From: Rhizobiaceae bacterium
Lineage (GTDB): Bacteria > Pseudomonadota > Alphaproteobacteria > Rhizobiales > Rhizobiaceae
Direction: 5' to 3'
NCBI GenBank assembly: GCA_017644105.1
Contig: JAEPMD010000015.1
Span: forward strand, 35,694 to 99,693
Length of the DNA: 64,000 nt
Numbering within the stretch: the stretch's first letter is position 1; the number at the start of each line of letters is the position of its first letter. Positions 16,121-25,120 of this stretch are shown one piece after another. The translations under genes were made by a program, and so were the position numbers. The notes under the pieces were generated by a model, which saw only the letters and a program-made list of their open reading frames with translations, was not told where the DNA came from and ran no database searches.

Positions 16121-18211
16121 ATGACGACCACAAATTCCATACGCGTCGGTGTTGATATCGGTGGCACATTCACCGATATCGCACTTGAACATTCAAAAGG
16201 TTTATCGACGTGCAAAGTCTTGACCAATTATAGCCAGCCAGAACAAGCCATCTTGGACGGTATCGCCAAAGCCGCCGAACAAGCCAATATCGATCTTGGC
16301 AGCATTGAACAGGTTATCCACGGCACGACGCTCGTCACAAATTCACTCATTGAACGACGTGGCGCTAAGCTTGCTTTCATTACAACGGAAGGTTTTCGTG
16401 ACGTTATTGAAATGCACTCTGAAAATCGTTTTGAACAATATGATCTTAATCTTGAACTTCCCAAGCCACTCGTTGAACGCAAAGATCGCTTCACATTAAA
16501 TGAACGCATGGGACCGGATGGCAATGTTCTACTGCCCCTTGATCAGAGCGAAGTTAATGGCCTTGTTCAAAAGATTATCGATGGCGGCTATGAAGCCGTC
16601 GCTATTGGTTTCATGCATGCTTATGCCAATGATACCCATGAAAAACAGGTAGAAGCAGCTTTGCGAAAAGTATCACCTGATCTTTCGATTTCAATTTCAT
16701 CTGTGATCTCGCCGCAAATGCGCGAATTACCACGCTTTAACACGGTCATTGCCAACGCCTATGTCCAGCCACAAGTCGCTGACTATCTTGGCAGATTGGT
16801 TCAGCGCTTAAGAGATTCAGGTATGACTGCACCCGTCTTCATGCTCCATTCCGGCGGTGGCTTAATCGCTGTTGAAACCGCAGCACAACAACCGGTTAGA
16901 CTTTTGGAATCAGGTCCAGCTGGCGGTGCAATTTTTGCAGCTGACTATGCGCGTGCTTTTGGTTTGAACAAAGTCTTATCCTTCGACATGGGTGGCACAA
17001 CAGCTAAGATTTGTCTCATCGAAGACGGCACGCCCAAAACAGCCAATACATTTGAAGTTGCCCGCACCTATCGCTTTAAAAAAGGCTCGGGCATGACGGT
17101 CTCCACCCCTGTGGTCGAAATGGTAGAGATCGGTGCGGGTGGCGGTTCAATTGCTTCAATTGATCATATGGATCGCATCCAGGTTGGTCCGCGCTCTGCG
17201 GCATCTGAACCAGGTCCTGCATGTTATCAACGCGGTGGTGCTGAACCAACAGTAACCGACGCTAATCTAAAGCTTGGTCGCTTGGACCCGGATAACTTTG
17301 CCGGCGGTGCAATCCCATTATCTACAGATGCTTCAACACAAGCGATAACCGAAAAGCTTGCATCAAAAATCAATCTTGATCCGCAAGATGCCGCCTTCGG
17401 CGTGACTGAAATGGTAGATGAAAACATGGCCAATGCCGCTCGCGTACACACCGTTGAAAATGGTCGAGACATTGAACATTTTACAATGATTGCCTTTGGT
17501 GGCGGAGCCCCGCTGCACGCATGTCGCCTTTGCGAAAAACTCAATATTCAAGCGCTGATCATTCCTCCCGGCGCGGGCGTGGGTTCTGCCATCGGATTTT
17601 TAAAAGCTCCTGTGAGCTATGAAGCATCAAAAGGTTTGTTCCAACGTTTGGATCAATTCAACCCCGATGCGTTAAATAACGAACTTAAAAACCTTGAAGA
17701 CGAAGCTTTGGCCTTCGTTAAAGAGGGAGCAAAAGGCGCAAAACTGCAAACGCAATTAACCGCCTTTATGCGTTATTCGGGTCAAGGTTGGGAAATCCCT
17801 GTGCTGCTTGAATTCAAAGAATTTTCAAGTGCAGATCGCGATGATATCCAATCCAAATTTGAAGCCTGTTACGAAACACTCTTCGGTCGAACCATCGAGG
17901 GTTTGGCGATTGAAATCACCAATTGGTCTGTCGTTGTTGCAACAGTTCTGCTGCAGGTTGATCAAGTTGACATGTTTAAGTCTGGATCTGATGCCACACC
18001 CAAACGAAGCCGATCATTTTACGATGCGGCCTTGCGACAAATGGTGGACGCTCAAGAAGTAGAGCGCAGCGAAATGCGCCCTGGCATGATTGTAGATGGC
18101 CCTGCCATAATCATCGAAACAGAAACGTCGACAATCGTTACATCCGCCTATTCCGCCATCGGTCAAGCCGATGGAAGTTTGCTCTTGCTGCGCAAAGGAG
18201 AAGCCAAATGA
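16121..18211 (+). CDS. hyuA: Hydantoinase/oxoprolinase subunit A
   Basis: 696 residues, typical for HyuA. The N-terminal domain (Hydant_A_N) begins R-V-G-V-D-I-G-G-T-F-T-D, the ASKHA phosphate loop. The central domain has FDMGGTTAKICLIEDG, the second phosphate loop, and GAGGGSIA. AFGGGAPLHA and IPPGAGVGSAIGF mark the adenosine-binding region. With HyuB it hydrolyses a cyclic amide, coupled to ATP cleavage: N-methylhydantoin, 5-oxoproline, or analogues such as 2-oxothiazolidine-4-carboxylate. The substrate cannot be told from sequence. Its stop overlaps the HyuB start (ATGA). The neighbouring FAD oxidase could supply the cyclic lactam from an imino acid, by inference. Confidence 0.92.
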   Translation: MTTTNSIRVGVDIGGTFTDIALEHSKGLSTCKVLTNYSQPEQAILDGIAKAAEQANIDLGSIEQVIHGTTLVTNSLIERRGAKLAFITTEGFRDVIEMHSENRFEQYDLNLELPKPLVERKDRFTLNERMGPDGNVLLPLDQSEVNGLVQKIIDGGYEAVAIGFMHAYANDTHEKQVEAALRKVSPDLSISISSVISPQMRELPRFNTVIANAYVQPQVADYLGRLVQRLRDSGMTAPVFMLHSGGGLIAVETAAQQPVRLLESGPAGGAIFAADYARAFGLNKVLSFDMGGTTAKICLIEDGTPKTANTFEVARTYRFKKGSGMTVSTPVVEMVEIGAGGGSIASIDHMDRIQVGPRSAASEPGPACYQRGGAEPTVTDANLKLGRLDPDNFAGGAIPLSTDASTQAITEKLASKINLDPQDAAFGVTEMVDENMANAARVHTVENGRDIEHFTMIAFGGGAPLHACRLCEKLNIQALIIPPGAGVGSAIGFLKAPVSYEASKGLFQRLDQFNPDALNNELKNLEDEALAFVKEGAKGAKLQTQLTAFMRYSGQGWEIPVLLEFKEFSSADRDDIQSKFEACYETLFGRTIEGLAIEITNWSVVVATVLLQVDQVDMFKSGSDATPKRSRSFYDAALRQMVDAQEVERSEMRPGMIVDGPAIIIETETSTIVTSAYSAIGQADGSLLLLRKGEAK

Positions 18212-19854
18212 CCACCTCCCCGATCGACTTACAAATCATGTGGAACCGACTGATCGCAGTTGTTGAAGAACAAGCAACAACATTGATTAGAACTGCGTTC
18301 TCTACCTCAGTGCGCGAAGCCGGGGATTTATCCGCTGGGCTTTTTGATCGACAGGGCCGTATGATGGCGCAGGCGGTCACCGGCACACCAGGGCATGTGA
18401 ATGCCATGGCCGAGAGCGTCACCCATTTTGCACGGCAGATCGGCCAGCAAAACATTTTCGAAGGCGATGTTTTCATCACCAATGATCCATGGTTGGGCAC
18501 CGGCCATCTTCACGACATCACCGTTGTATCGCCCACATTCAGAAATGGGGTTCATATTGGTTACTTTGCCTGCACTGCACATGTTGTTGATATCGGCGGG
18601 CGCGGGTTTGGGCCCGATGGTAACGAAGTCTATGAAGAAGGCCTGCTCATTCCAATTATGAAATTTGCCGAACGTGGGCAGGTTTCAGATATCCTCATTT
18701 CAATCGTGCGCGCCAATGTGCGCGAACCCGATCAGGTGGTCGGTGATTTTTACTCACTTGCAGCATGTAATGAAGCAGGTGATCGTCGCTTGCAAAGCAT
18801 GATGGGTGAATTTGGCATTGATAATCTCGATGAGCTTTCAGACTTCATTATGGAAACCAGCCGCATTGCGACACGCAAAGCCATCGCAAAAGTGCCATCG
18901 GGAACATATACGCACGACATGCAAGTTGATGGCTATGACGCACCTGTGCAAATGGTTGTCGAACTCACCGTTGATGGCGATCAATTAAAGGCAGATTTTA
19001 ACGGCACGTCTGGCATGAGCCGCTTTGGGGTCAATGTCCCTGAAGTCTATACACGCGCTTATGCTTGTTATGGACTTAAATGTGCTATTGCACCCAATGT
19101 GCCCAACAATACTGGCTCTTTAGAACCCTTTGAGATCACAGCGCCAGAAGGCTGCATATTAGAGGCAAAACGCCCTGCCCCTGTTTCAGTCAGACACGTG
19201 CTTGGCCACCTAGTACCTGATGTTGTGCTCGGTGCACTTCACAAGGCTTTGCCAAACACGGTTCCCGCAGAAGGCGCAAGTGCGCTTTGGAATATCCAAA
19301 TTTCCGCGCGACCAACCGATCCCAATTCTGGGCTCAAAAATGCCGAAGTGCTGATGTTCAATTCTGGTGGCACAGGCGCGCGACCTGCTGTTGATGGATT
19401 GTCAGCAACCGCCTTTCCATCTGGCGTATCCACTATGAGTGTTGAAGCCACCGAACATGTGGGCCCGATAACTGTATGGCGCAAAGATTTTCGCCAAGGT
19501 TCTGGCGGTGCGGGCAAATATCGCGGCGGCTTAGGCCAAACCATCGAGATTGAACCACGCGAAGGCTATGATTTTTATTTCAATGCCACGTTTGATCGGG
19601 TTGAAAATGCAGCGCGTGGCCGTGATGGCGGCCAAGCGGGAGAAGCCGGCAGCGTTGAACTCGCGGACGGAACAAAGCTGAAAAGCAAAGGCCGGCAGAT
19701 CATCAAAAATGGTCAGCGATTAAAATTAAGCCTTCCTGGCGGCGGTGGATATGGCGATCCCGATGCACGCAGTGAAGAACAATTGACATCAGATATCGAG
19801 AACGGATTTATCAGTCGCGAACAAGCGCAATCCGACTACGGCATCACATCATAA
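18208..19854 (+). CDS. hyuB: Hydantoinase/oxoprolinase subunit B
   Basis: 548 residues, the normal HyuB length. The start lies within the HyuA stop (4-bp overlap) and AAGGAGA precedes it. Signature segments are S-V-R-E-A-G-D-L-S-A-G-L-F-D, V-T-G-T-P-G-H-V-N-A-M, the strongly conserved FITNDPWLGTGHLHD and H-V-V-D-I-G-G-R, and at the C-terminus the Gly-rich S-L-P-G-G-G-G-Y-G-D-P. These residues form the metal-dependent amide hydrolysis site that works with the ATPase chain HyuA. The pair probably forms an alpha/beta heteromer in the cytoplasm. Nothing appears truncated. Confidence 0.92.
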   Translation: MTTSPIDLQIMWNRLIAVVEEQATTLIRTAFSTSVREAGDLSAGLFDRQGRMMAQAVTGTPGHVNAMAESVTHFARQIGQQNIFEGDVFITNDPWLGTGHLHDITVVSPTFRNGVHIGYFACTAHVVDIGGRGFGPDGNEVYEEGLLIPIMKFAERGQVSDILISIVRANVREPDQVVGDFYSLAACNEAGDRRLQSMMGEFGIDNLDELSDFIMETSRIATRKAIAKVPSGTYTHDMQVDGYDAPVQMVVELTVDGDQLKADFNGTSGMSRFGVNVPEVYTRAYACYGLKCAIAPNVPNNTGSLEPFEITAPEGCILEAKRPAPVSVRHVLGHLVPDVVLGALHKALPNTVPAEGASALWNIQISARPTDPNSGLKNAEVLMFNSGGTGARPAVDGLSATAFPSGVSTMSVEATEHVGPITVWRKDFRQGSGGAGKYRGGLGQTIEIEPREGYDFYFNATFDRVENAARGRDGGQAGEAGSVELADGTKLKSKGRQIIKNGQRLKLSLPGGGGYGDPDARSEEQLTSDIENGFISREQAQSDYGITS

Positions 19855-19869
19855 GTGGAGACATCTATC

Positions 19870-20619
19870 ATGAATAAACCTCTTGCTCTGGTAACCGGAG
19901 CTGCGCAAGGAATTGGTTATGCTTGTGCCGAGGCACTGTTTGAAGATGGCGCTCGGGTCATCCTGTCTGACATCAACGCAGAAGGTGTGAAAGCTGCCGT
20001 TGAAAAACTGGGCGGCGACAGCATCGGCATGGTTTGCGATATGGGCAATGCGGATGAGATCAATAAAATGTTTGACGAGATCGAAGCCAATCACGGTCCT
20101 GTTGAAATTCTTGTCAACAATGCGGGCATCGCCATGCCAGGCGATTTTTTAGACACTCCGCTTGAGAATTTCCAAAAGGTGATTGATGTCAATCTCACTG
20201 GTGTTTTCCTCTCTATTCAGCGTGCTGCAAAAAAGATGGTGGAGCATAAGATTGAAGGTGCGATTGTGAACATGTCATCGATCAATGCGGTGGTTTCCAT
20301 TCCTTCAATACCAGCCTATTGCGCGTCCAAAGGCGGTGTGATGCAGCTCACCAAAGCAACATCACTTGCCCTTGCAAAACACAATATTCGTGTCAATGCC
20401 GTGGGCCCGGGCTCCATCGACACCGAAATGATGGCAGGTGTGAACGCAAATCCCGAAGCAATGAAAATGGTCATGTCCCGTACGCCGCTTCAACGCGTAG
20501 GAACCCCACATGAGATTGCAGATGTCGTGGCGTTCTTGGCCAGCAAAAAAGCAAGCTATGTGACCGGCGAAACCATCTATGTCGATGGCGGTCGTATCGG
20601 CATGAACTATACGTGTTGA
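19870..20619 (+). CDS. SDR family oxidoreductase (FabG-like)
   Basis: 249 residues from ATG 19870, with GTGGAGA just after the HyuB stop as ribosome site; GTG 19855 would overlap that site. The motifs are TGAAQGIG (9-16), NNAG (83-86), catalytic Ser137, Tyr150 and Lys154 (Y-C-A-S-K), and the C-terminal YVDGG. Asp34 at the end of the second strand (V-I-L-S-D) favours NAD over NADP. It would oxidise a secondary alcohol or reduce a ketone arising in the pathway encoded by this operon. It follows HyuB by 15 bp and precedes the CoA ligase by 8 bp. Confidence 0.9.
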   Translation: MNKPLALVTGAAQGIGYACAEALFEDGARVILSDINAEGVKAAVEKLGGDSIGMVCDMGNADEINKMFDEIEANHGPVEILVNNAGIAMPGDFLDTPLENFQKVIDVNLTGVFLSIQRAAKKMVEHKIEGAIVNMSSINAVVSIPSIPAYCASKGGVMQLTKATSLALAKHNIRVNAVGPGSIDTEMMAGVNANPEAMKMVMSRTPLQRVGTPHEIADVVAFLASKKASYVTGETIYVDGGRIGMNYTC

Positions 20620-20627
20620 GGTGAGAC

Positions 20628-22547
20628 ATGACATCGCTTTATCACCAAACCTATGAAAATTGGCAAAAGGACCCGGGAGCTTTTTGGCAGGAAGCTGCCA
20701 AAGACATTGACTGGATGAAACCAGCGGATCATGTTTTCAACCCAGACAATGGCGCTTATGGACGGTGGTTTGATGGCGCAACATGCAACACATGTTACAA
20801 TTGCGTTGATCGACATCTTGAAGCAGGCCACGGTAGTCGGCTAGCCCTTATCCATGATAGCCCGGTCACCAACCAAGTTAGTCGCTATACTTTCGCCGAG
20901 CTTTATCAAAGGGTGAATGCGCTCGCATGTGTCATGCATGATCATGGCGTTCAAAAAGGCGACCGCGTCGTCATTTATATGCCGATGATCGCGGAAGCGA
21001 TTTTTGCCATGCTCGCTTGCGCGCGATTAGGTGCCGTGCATTCAGTTGTGTTTGGCGGCTTTGCTGCACGAGAATTGGCGGTGCGCATTGATGACGCAAA
21101 ACCGAAATTCGTCATCTCCGCATCTTGTGGCATCGAACCAAATCGCGTGGTGGCTTATAAACCACTCTTGGATGAAGCGATCGAACTCGCAACGCATAAA
21201 CCTGATCACTGCCTCATTTTACAGCGTGAAAAATTAGAATGTGAGTTGGTCGATAGTCGAGACCTTGATTATCACGATCATGTTGGCAAAGCCTTAGATC
21301 AGCGCCGCATCATTGAATGCGCCGAGGTCGCAGCAACCGATCCACTCTATATTCTTTATACTTCGGGCACAACGGGCGAACCCAAGGGCGTGGTGCGGGA
21401 TAATGGCGGCCACATGGTGGCGCTGAAATGGACCATGGAACACCATTATGGCGTCAAACCTGGCGAAGGTTTTTGGGCAGCAAGCGATGTCGGTTGGGTC
21501 GTTGGCCATTCTTATATTTGCTATGGGCCCCTGCTCCATGGATGTGCAACCATTGTCTATGAAGGCAAACCGGTTGGCACGCCAGACGCTGGCGCTTTTT
21601 GGCGTGTCATTCAAGATCACAATGTTGCTGCGCTCTTTACCGCACCAACAGCCTTTCGTGCGATCAAAAAGGAAGATCCAAAAGGACAATTGATCAAACA
21701 ATATGATCTCAGCAATTTCAGAACATTGTTTCTTGCTGGTGAGCGATCAGACCCAGCAACAATTGAATGGGCACAGGAGCATTTAGGATGCCCTGTTATT
21801 GACCATTGGTGGCAAACTGAAACGGGTTGGCCCATGTCCGGTAATGCCGTGGGCCTTGGTGCACTTCCGATTAAACTTGGATCACCCGGCGTTCCCATGC
21901 CAGGATATGACATCCAGGTGCTTGATGATGATGGTCATCCGGTTAAGCCCGGAACCCTAGGCAACATTGTCTGCAAACTTCCTCTTCCGCCATCTGGCTT
22001 CCCCACTCTGTGGAACGCAGAGCAAAGATTTCACGATGCTTATCTGAGTGAATTTCCCGGCTATTACGCAACGTCAGATGCAGGGATCATTGATGAAGAT
22101 GGATATGTCTTCATCATGGCACGCACGGATGACATAATTAATGTTGCTGGCCACCGGCTGTCGACCGGCGCCATGGAAGAAGTTTTGTCTAGCCACGCTA
22201 ATATCGCAGAATGCGCCGTGATTGGCATGGCGGACGCAATGAAAGGCCAAATTCCAGTTGGCTTTTATGTCGTCAATGATGGCGTGGATTTCGAACCTGC
22301 AGATCTTGAAAAAGAGCTTATTCAATTGGTGCGTGCTAAGATTGGGCCCGTCGCGGCATTTAAAACAGCGATTGGCATTGAGCGCCTTCCCAAAACACGT
22401 TCTGGAAAAGTCCTCCGCGGAACGATGCAAAAAATTGCTGATCAAGCAGATTGGAAGATGCCTGCGGCGATCGATGATCCACTAATCTTGGATGAGATCA
22501 AAGCAGCCCTCATCAAAAAAGGCATATTAGAAAAGGAAGCATCATGA
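20628..22547 (+). CDS. prpE: Propionate--CoA ligase (PrpE-like acyl-CoA synthetase)
   Basis: 639 residues, the usual length for acetyl/propionyl-CoA synthetases. The N-terminal ACAS_N region contains [11 protein letters not shown] and precedes the AMP-binding domain: [12 protein letters not shown] (~243-254), W-W-Q-T-E-T-G-W-P, and Y-A-T-S-D-A-G. The C-terminal acetylation-type lysine is in [11 protein letters not shown]. The closest recognisable subfamily is PrpE (R-D-N-G-G-H after the P-loop, [15 protein letters not shown]). It activates propionate or another C3 acid to its CoA ester using ATP. A C3 acid could arise from 2-oxobutyrate (gamma-lyase chemistry) or from acrylate-type products, by inference. 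Its stop overlaps the RidA start. Confidence 0.9.
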   Translation: MTSLYHQTYENWQKDPGAFWQEAAKDIDWMKPADHVFNPDNGAYGRWFDGATCNTCYNCVDRHLEAGHGSRLALIHDSPVTNQVSRYTFAELYQRVNALACVMHDHGVQKGDRVVIYMPMIAEAIFAMLACARLGAVHSVVFGGFAARELAVRIDDAKPKFVISASCGIEPNRVVAYKPLLDEAIELATHKPDHCLILQREKLECELVDSRDLDYHDHVGKALDQRRIIECAEVAATDPLYILYTSGTTGEPKGVVRDNGGHMVALKWTMEHHYGVKPGEGFWAASDVGWVVGHSYICYGPLLHGCATIVYEGKPVGTPDAGAFWRVIQDHNVAALFTAPTAFRAIKKEDPKGQLIKQYDLSNFRTLFLAGERSDPATIEWAQEHLGCPVIDHWWQTETGWPMSGNAVGLGALPIKLGSPGVPMPGYDIQVLDDDGHPVKPGTLGNIVCKLPLPPSGFPTLWNAEQRFHDAYLSEFPGYYATSDAGIIDEDGYVFIMARTDDIINVAGHRLSTGAMEEVLSSHANIAECAVIGMADAMKGQIPVGFYVVNDGVDFEPADLEKELIQLVRAKIGPVAAFKTAIGIERLPKTRSGKVLRGTMQKIADQADWKMPAAIDDPLILDEIKAALIKKGILEKEAS

Positions 22548-22903
22548 TTGAACGCGTGGAAACCGGCGAACGCATGAGCAAAATCGTCAAGCATGATGGT
22601 GTTGTTTATCTATGCGGACAGGTTGGCGCTGGTGAAAGCGTGGCCGAACAAACCACAGATTGCTTGTCGCGCATTGATCACCTGCTTGACCAAGCGGGAT
22701 CGGATAAGGAGCACATTCTGCAAGCTATCATCTGGATATCTGACATGTCTTACTTCGCCGAAATGAACGCGGTGTGGGACAATTGGGTTCCAAACAGCCA
22801 TGCGCCAGCGCGCGCGTGTGGCGAAGCAAAACTCGCAAGAGATGTGTTGAAAGTAGAGATCATCATCACAGCAGCAATCAAACAAGAAGGGGAACAAAAA
22901 TGA
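22544..22903 (+). CDS. RidA family enamine/imine deaminase
   Basis: 119 residues in one YjgF/RidA domain. The start ([13 protein letters not shown]) overlaps the PrpE stop in [13 protein letters not shown] replaces the usual F-x-S-G-Q-I/V, and H-A-P-A-R-A-C carries the Arg that binds the imino-acid carboxylate, followed by L-K-V-E-I. RidA proteins hydrolyse reactive enamines/imines such as 2-aminoacrylate and amino-acid oxidase products. The operon's FAD oxidase and the nearby PLP C-S lyase both generate such intermediates, so the location makes chemical sense. The cap at P-x-R-A-C-G-E-A differs from E. coli RidA and suggests one of the Rid2-7 type groups. Confidence 0.87.
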   Translation: MIERVETGERMSKIVKHDGVVYLCGQVGAGESVAEQTTDCLSRIDHLLDQAGSDKEHILQAIIWISDMSYFAEMNAVWDNWVPNSHAPARACGEAKLARDVLKVEIIITAAIKQEGEQK

Positions 22904-23643
22904 CAAGCCATCCAGCCGTTTTGATGCGCAATGTGAATAAATATTATGGCACATTTCACGCACTTAAAGACATCAATTTAAGCGTCGCAAAGGGCGAAAA
23001 GATTGTTGTTTGCGGACCATCTGGATCCGGCAAGTCAACAATGATCAGAACCATCAATCAGCTTGAAGTTCATCAAGCTGGGGAGATTGAGATTGATGGG
23101 GATATGATCAGTGCCGATGCACCCAATATCGACGAATTAAGACGTGAAGTTGGCATGGTGTTTCAGCATTTTAATCTCTTTCCGCATTTAACTATTTTGG
23201 AAAACTGCACTTTAGCACCCATGCTGGCACGAGGCATTCCACAGGCAGAGGCTGAAGAAACTGCGATGGGATATCTCAAAAAGGTGCAAATTGCAGAACA
23301 AGCACCTAAATATCCAGGACAATTATCCGGCGGCCAGCAACAACGTGTGGCCATTGCCCGCGCGCTTTGCATGAAGCCAGACATCCTATTATTTGACGAA
23401 CCGACTTCCGCGCTTGACCCTGAGATGATTGGGGAAGTATTGGATGTCATGGTCACATTGGCCGAAGAAGGTATGACGATGATTTGCGTAACTCATGAAA
23501 TGGGATTTGCACGCAAAGTGGCAGACCGCGTGATCTTTATGGAAGCAGGCGAAATCATCGAAGAAAATGATCCTGAGAGTTTCTTTAACGCGCCAGCCAG
23601 CGAACGCACACGCAGTTTCCTGGATCAGGTTCTTACGCATTAA
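22900..23643 (+). CDS. Amino-acid ABC transporter ATP-binding protein (AapP/GlnQ-like)
   Basis: 247 residues. Walker A is G-P-S-G-S-G-K-S-T, the Q-loop lies in V-F-Q-H-F-N-L-F-P, the signature is LSGGQQQR, Walker B is [13 protein letters not shown], and the switch His is in [25 protein letters not shown] and [14 protein letters not shown] are diagnostic of polar amino-acid importers. ATG 22900 overlaps the RidA stop in ATGA; an earlier in-frame codon at 22774 lies inside the RidA gene. No binding protein or permease is near, whereas the AapJQM-like operon at 4976-8300 lacks its ATPase. The two probably form one transporter encoded in two pieces 14.6 kb apart. Confidence 0.93.
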   Translation: MTSHPAVLMRNVNKYYGTFHALKDINLSVAKGEKIVVCGPSGSGKSTMIRTINQLEVHQAGEIEIDGDMISADAPNIDELRREVGMVFQHFNLFPHLTILENCTLAPMLARGIPQAEAEETAMGYLKKVQIAEQAPKYPGQLSGGQQQRVAIARALCMKPDILLFDEPTSALDPEMIGEVLDVMVTLAEEGMTMICVTHEMGFARKVADRVIFMEAGEIIEENDPESFFNAPASERTRSFLDQVLTH

Positions 23644-24060
23644 AAACATCTCATTTTAGTCAATTAAACACAGAAGTTTTTTAAAAAATGACTAATATTT
23701 AGCACAAATACAATCTTTAGTGGTGAATTTTTAACCAGCTATGATTTAATCAAAATCTCTGAAAAGTATTACTAAAATGAAGAATAATACAGAAATATAA
23801 GAATTTTAGAATTGTAATTAGTAAGAAATAGCGGGATTGAAAATAAACGAAAAAAATTGGATCGCGTTTAACAGCGATACATAAAAATATTTTCTAGTAG
23901 CTAGTTTTTATGCAATCGACTTAAAGTTGTGCATTCAAAAGAATAATTATCAAACCTACCAATGTTTTTGTTGCAACCTTGAGTGAATTGATAGCACAAT
24001 TCAATCATCAATTGATATCCTAATCTTGGATATCAAAACCAAATGTTGCGGGGTTGTGAA
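23644..24060. other. AT-rich intergenic region with two inverted repeats
   Basis: These 417 bp hold no credible gene and are clearly more AT-rich than their surroundings. Near the right end are two perfect dyads: TGAATTG/CAATTCA with a 6-base spacer at 23984-24003, and TTGATATCC/GGATATCAA with a 7-base spacer at 24012-24036. The second ends 24 bases before the start of the secreted protein at 24061, so it could be an operator or a leader stem for that gene. A short TTTTTTAAAAAA palindrome occurs around 23676-23687, but I see no clear terminator for the long operon that ends at 23643. Confidence 0.5.
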
Positions 24061-24468
24061 ATGCGTATTCAAATTCTCAATTTATTTTTCAAACAATCAA
24101 TTATTGCAATTGTTATTTCTACATTCTTCTTTCCGATCAATATCGCTAAATCGTTTGCAGATACTCCCATTTCTGCATCAGAACTCTACGCCAGCTTGGA
24201 GGGGCGTTCTTGGCTTTGGAAAGCAAAGGGACTAGGGGCAGGCATATATTTTGGCCCAAATGGTACCGGCACGATGTCAGTGAATGGTGAGGTCACCAAA
24301 ATTCGCTGGTCAACTCAAAATGGTAAAGTATGTTACATTGAGGAAGAAAGGTCGTGTTGGTTTGTCTATAAAATTGAAGACGAATATTACTCTAGGCCAG
24401 CCGCCGGTGGACGGGCATATAAATGGCATCCTCGGCGCTCAACGCGAAAAGGCAATCAAGTATTCTAA
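24061..24468 (+). CDS. Secreted protein of unknown function, possibly DUF995-like
   Basis: 135 residues from ATG 24061. A basic N-terminus and a hydrophobic stretch form a signal peptide ending near S-F-A-D-T. The mature part is about 100 residues with S-A-S-E-L-Y-A-S-L-E-G-R-S-W-L-W-K, G-I-Y-F-G-P-N-G-T-G and G-K-V-C-Y-I-E...C-W-F-V-Y. The order (E-L-Y, then R/T-W-x-W, then F-x-x-x-G, then W-x-x-x-x-G-x-x-C-Y/F) resembles DUF995-type secreted proteins, but I am not certain. Two cysteines could form a disulfide in the periplasm. It is a single gene preceded by two inverted repeats, unrelated in content to both neighbours. No function can be given. Confidence 0.7.
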   Translation: MRIQILNLFFKQSIIAIVISTFFFPINIAKSFADTPISASELYASLEGRSWLWKAKGLGAGIYFGPNGTGTMSVNGEVTKIRWSTQNGKVCYIEEERSCWFVYKIEDEYYSRPAAGGRAYKWHPRRSTRKGNQVF

Positions 24469-24484
24469 GTTTTTTCAAACACAA

Positions 24485-25099
24485 TTATTCCGGTTTGGCA
24501 TTTTGAAATGCAGGAAGTTCTTCACATAGTCGTTCGACAGTACAAATGCGCTTAAGGTCTGAGTAATCGACTTTCCAGCGGTGCGCATTGTATAGCTGCG
24601 GAATGAGACAGATATCTGCAAGACCAGGCGTATCGCCAGAGCAAAATGTCTTGTTATTTGAACTTTCCAGCAGCTTTTCGAATGCCGCCAATCCAGGTCG
24701 GATAAAGTGATGCATCCATTCGGTCCGTGCGGGATCCTGCCCACCCGTTGCATGACGCATCACTGATAAATTGCAGATTGGGTGCACGTCAACGGCTATA
24801 GAATAAGCAAGCGCTCGGCTGATCGCCTTTTCTTTCGGATCTGAAGGTAACAGACCAAGACCGCGCGTATCATTTAAATATTCCAATATCGCCAGTGACT
24901 GCGTTAGACGTATTCCATCGATATCCAGCACCGGCACCAAACCTTGCGGATTTCGTTCAAGATGGGCATCTGACTTTTGGTCCCCATCGAGCAGGTTGAC
25001 ATTGACAGTTTCAAAATCTATACCCGCCAAATGAAGCGCAATCCGCACCCGATAAGAGGCCGAGGATTTTGGATAGTCATAAAGCGTGACCGCTGCCAT
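24485..25099 (-). CDS. maiA: Maleylacetoacetate isomerase (zeta-class GST)
   Basis: 204 residues. The N-terminal thioredoxin-like domain carries S-S-A-S-Y-R-V-R-I-A-L, the zeta-GST active-site motif with the usual Cys position occupied by Ala as in many bacterial members. NPQGLVPVLD holds the cis-Pro glutathione-binding turn, and QSLAILEYL is the Ser-Ile/Leu contact. The C-terminal helical domain (D-V-H-P-I-C-N-L) follows. It isomerises maleylacetoacetate to fumarylacetoacetate with glutathione. It is last in the hpd-hmgA-fah-maiA operon, which supports the assignment. It is convergent with the secreted protein gene, with 16 bp between them. Confidence 0.9.
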   Translation of the reverse strand: MAAVTLYDYPKSSASYRVRIALHLAGIDFETVNVNLLDGDQKSDAHLERNPQGLVPVLDIDGIRLTQSLAILEYLNDTRGLGLLPSDPKEKAISRALAYSIAVDVHPICNLSVMRHATGGQDPARTEWMHHFIRPGLAAFEKLLESSNNKTFCSGDTPGLADICLIPQLYNAHRWKVDYSDLKRICTVERLCEELPAFQNAKPE

Positions 25100-25120
25100 G
25101 ATAAACCTTAATAACTTCGA

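Noticed and set aside
23676..23687. TTTTTTAAAAAA palindrome as terminator of the HyuAB-PrpE operon
   Set aside because: The stem is all A/T with no GC pairs, too weak for Rho-independent termination.
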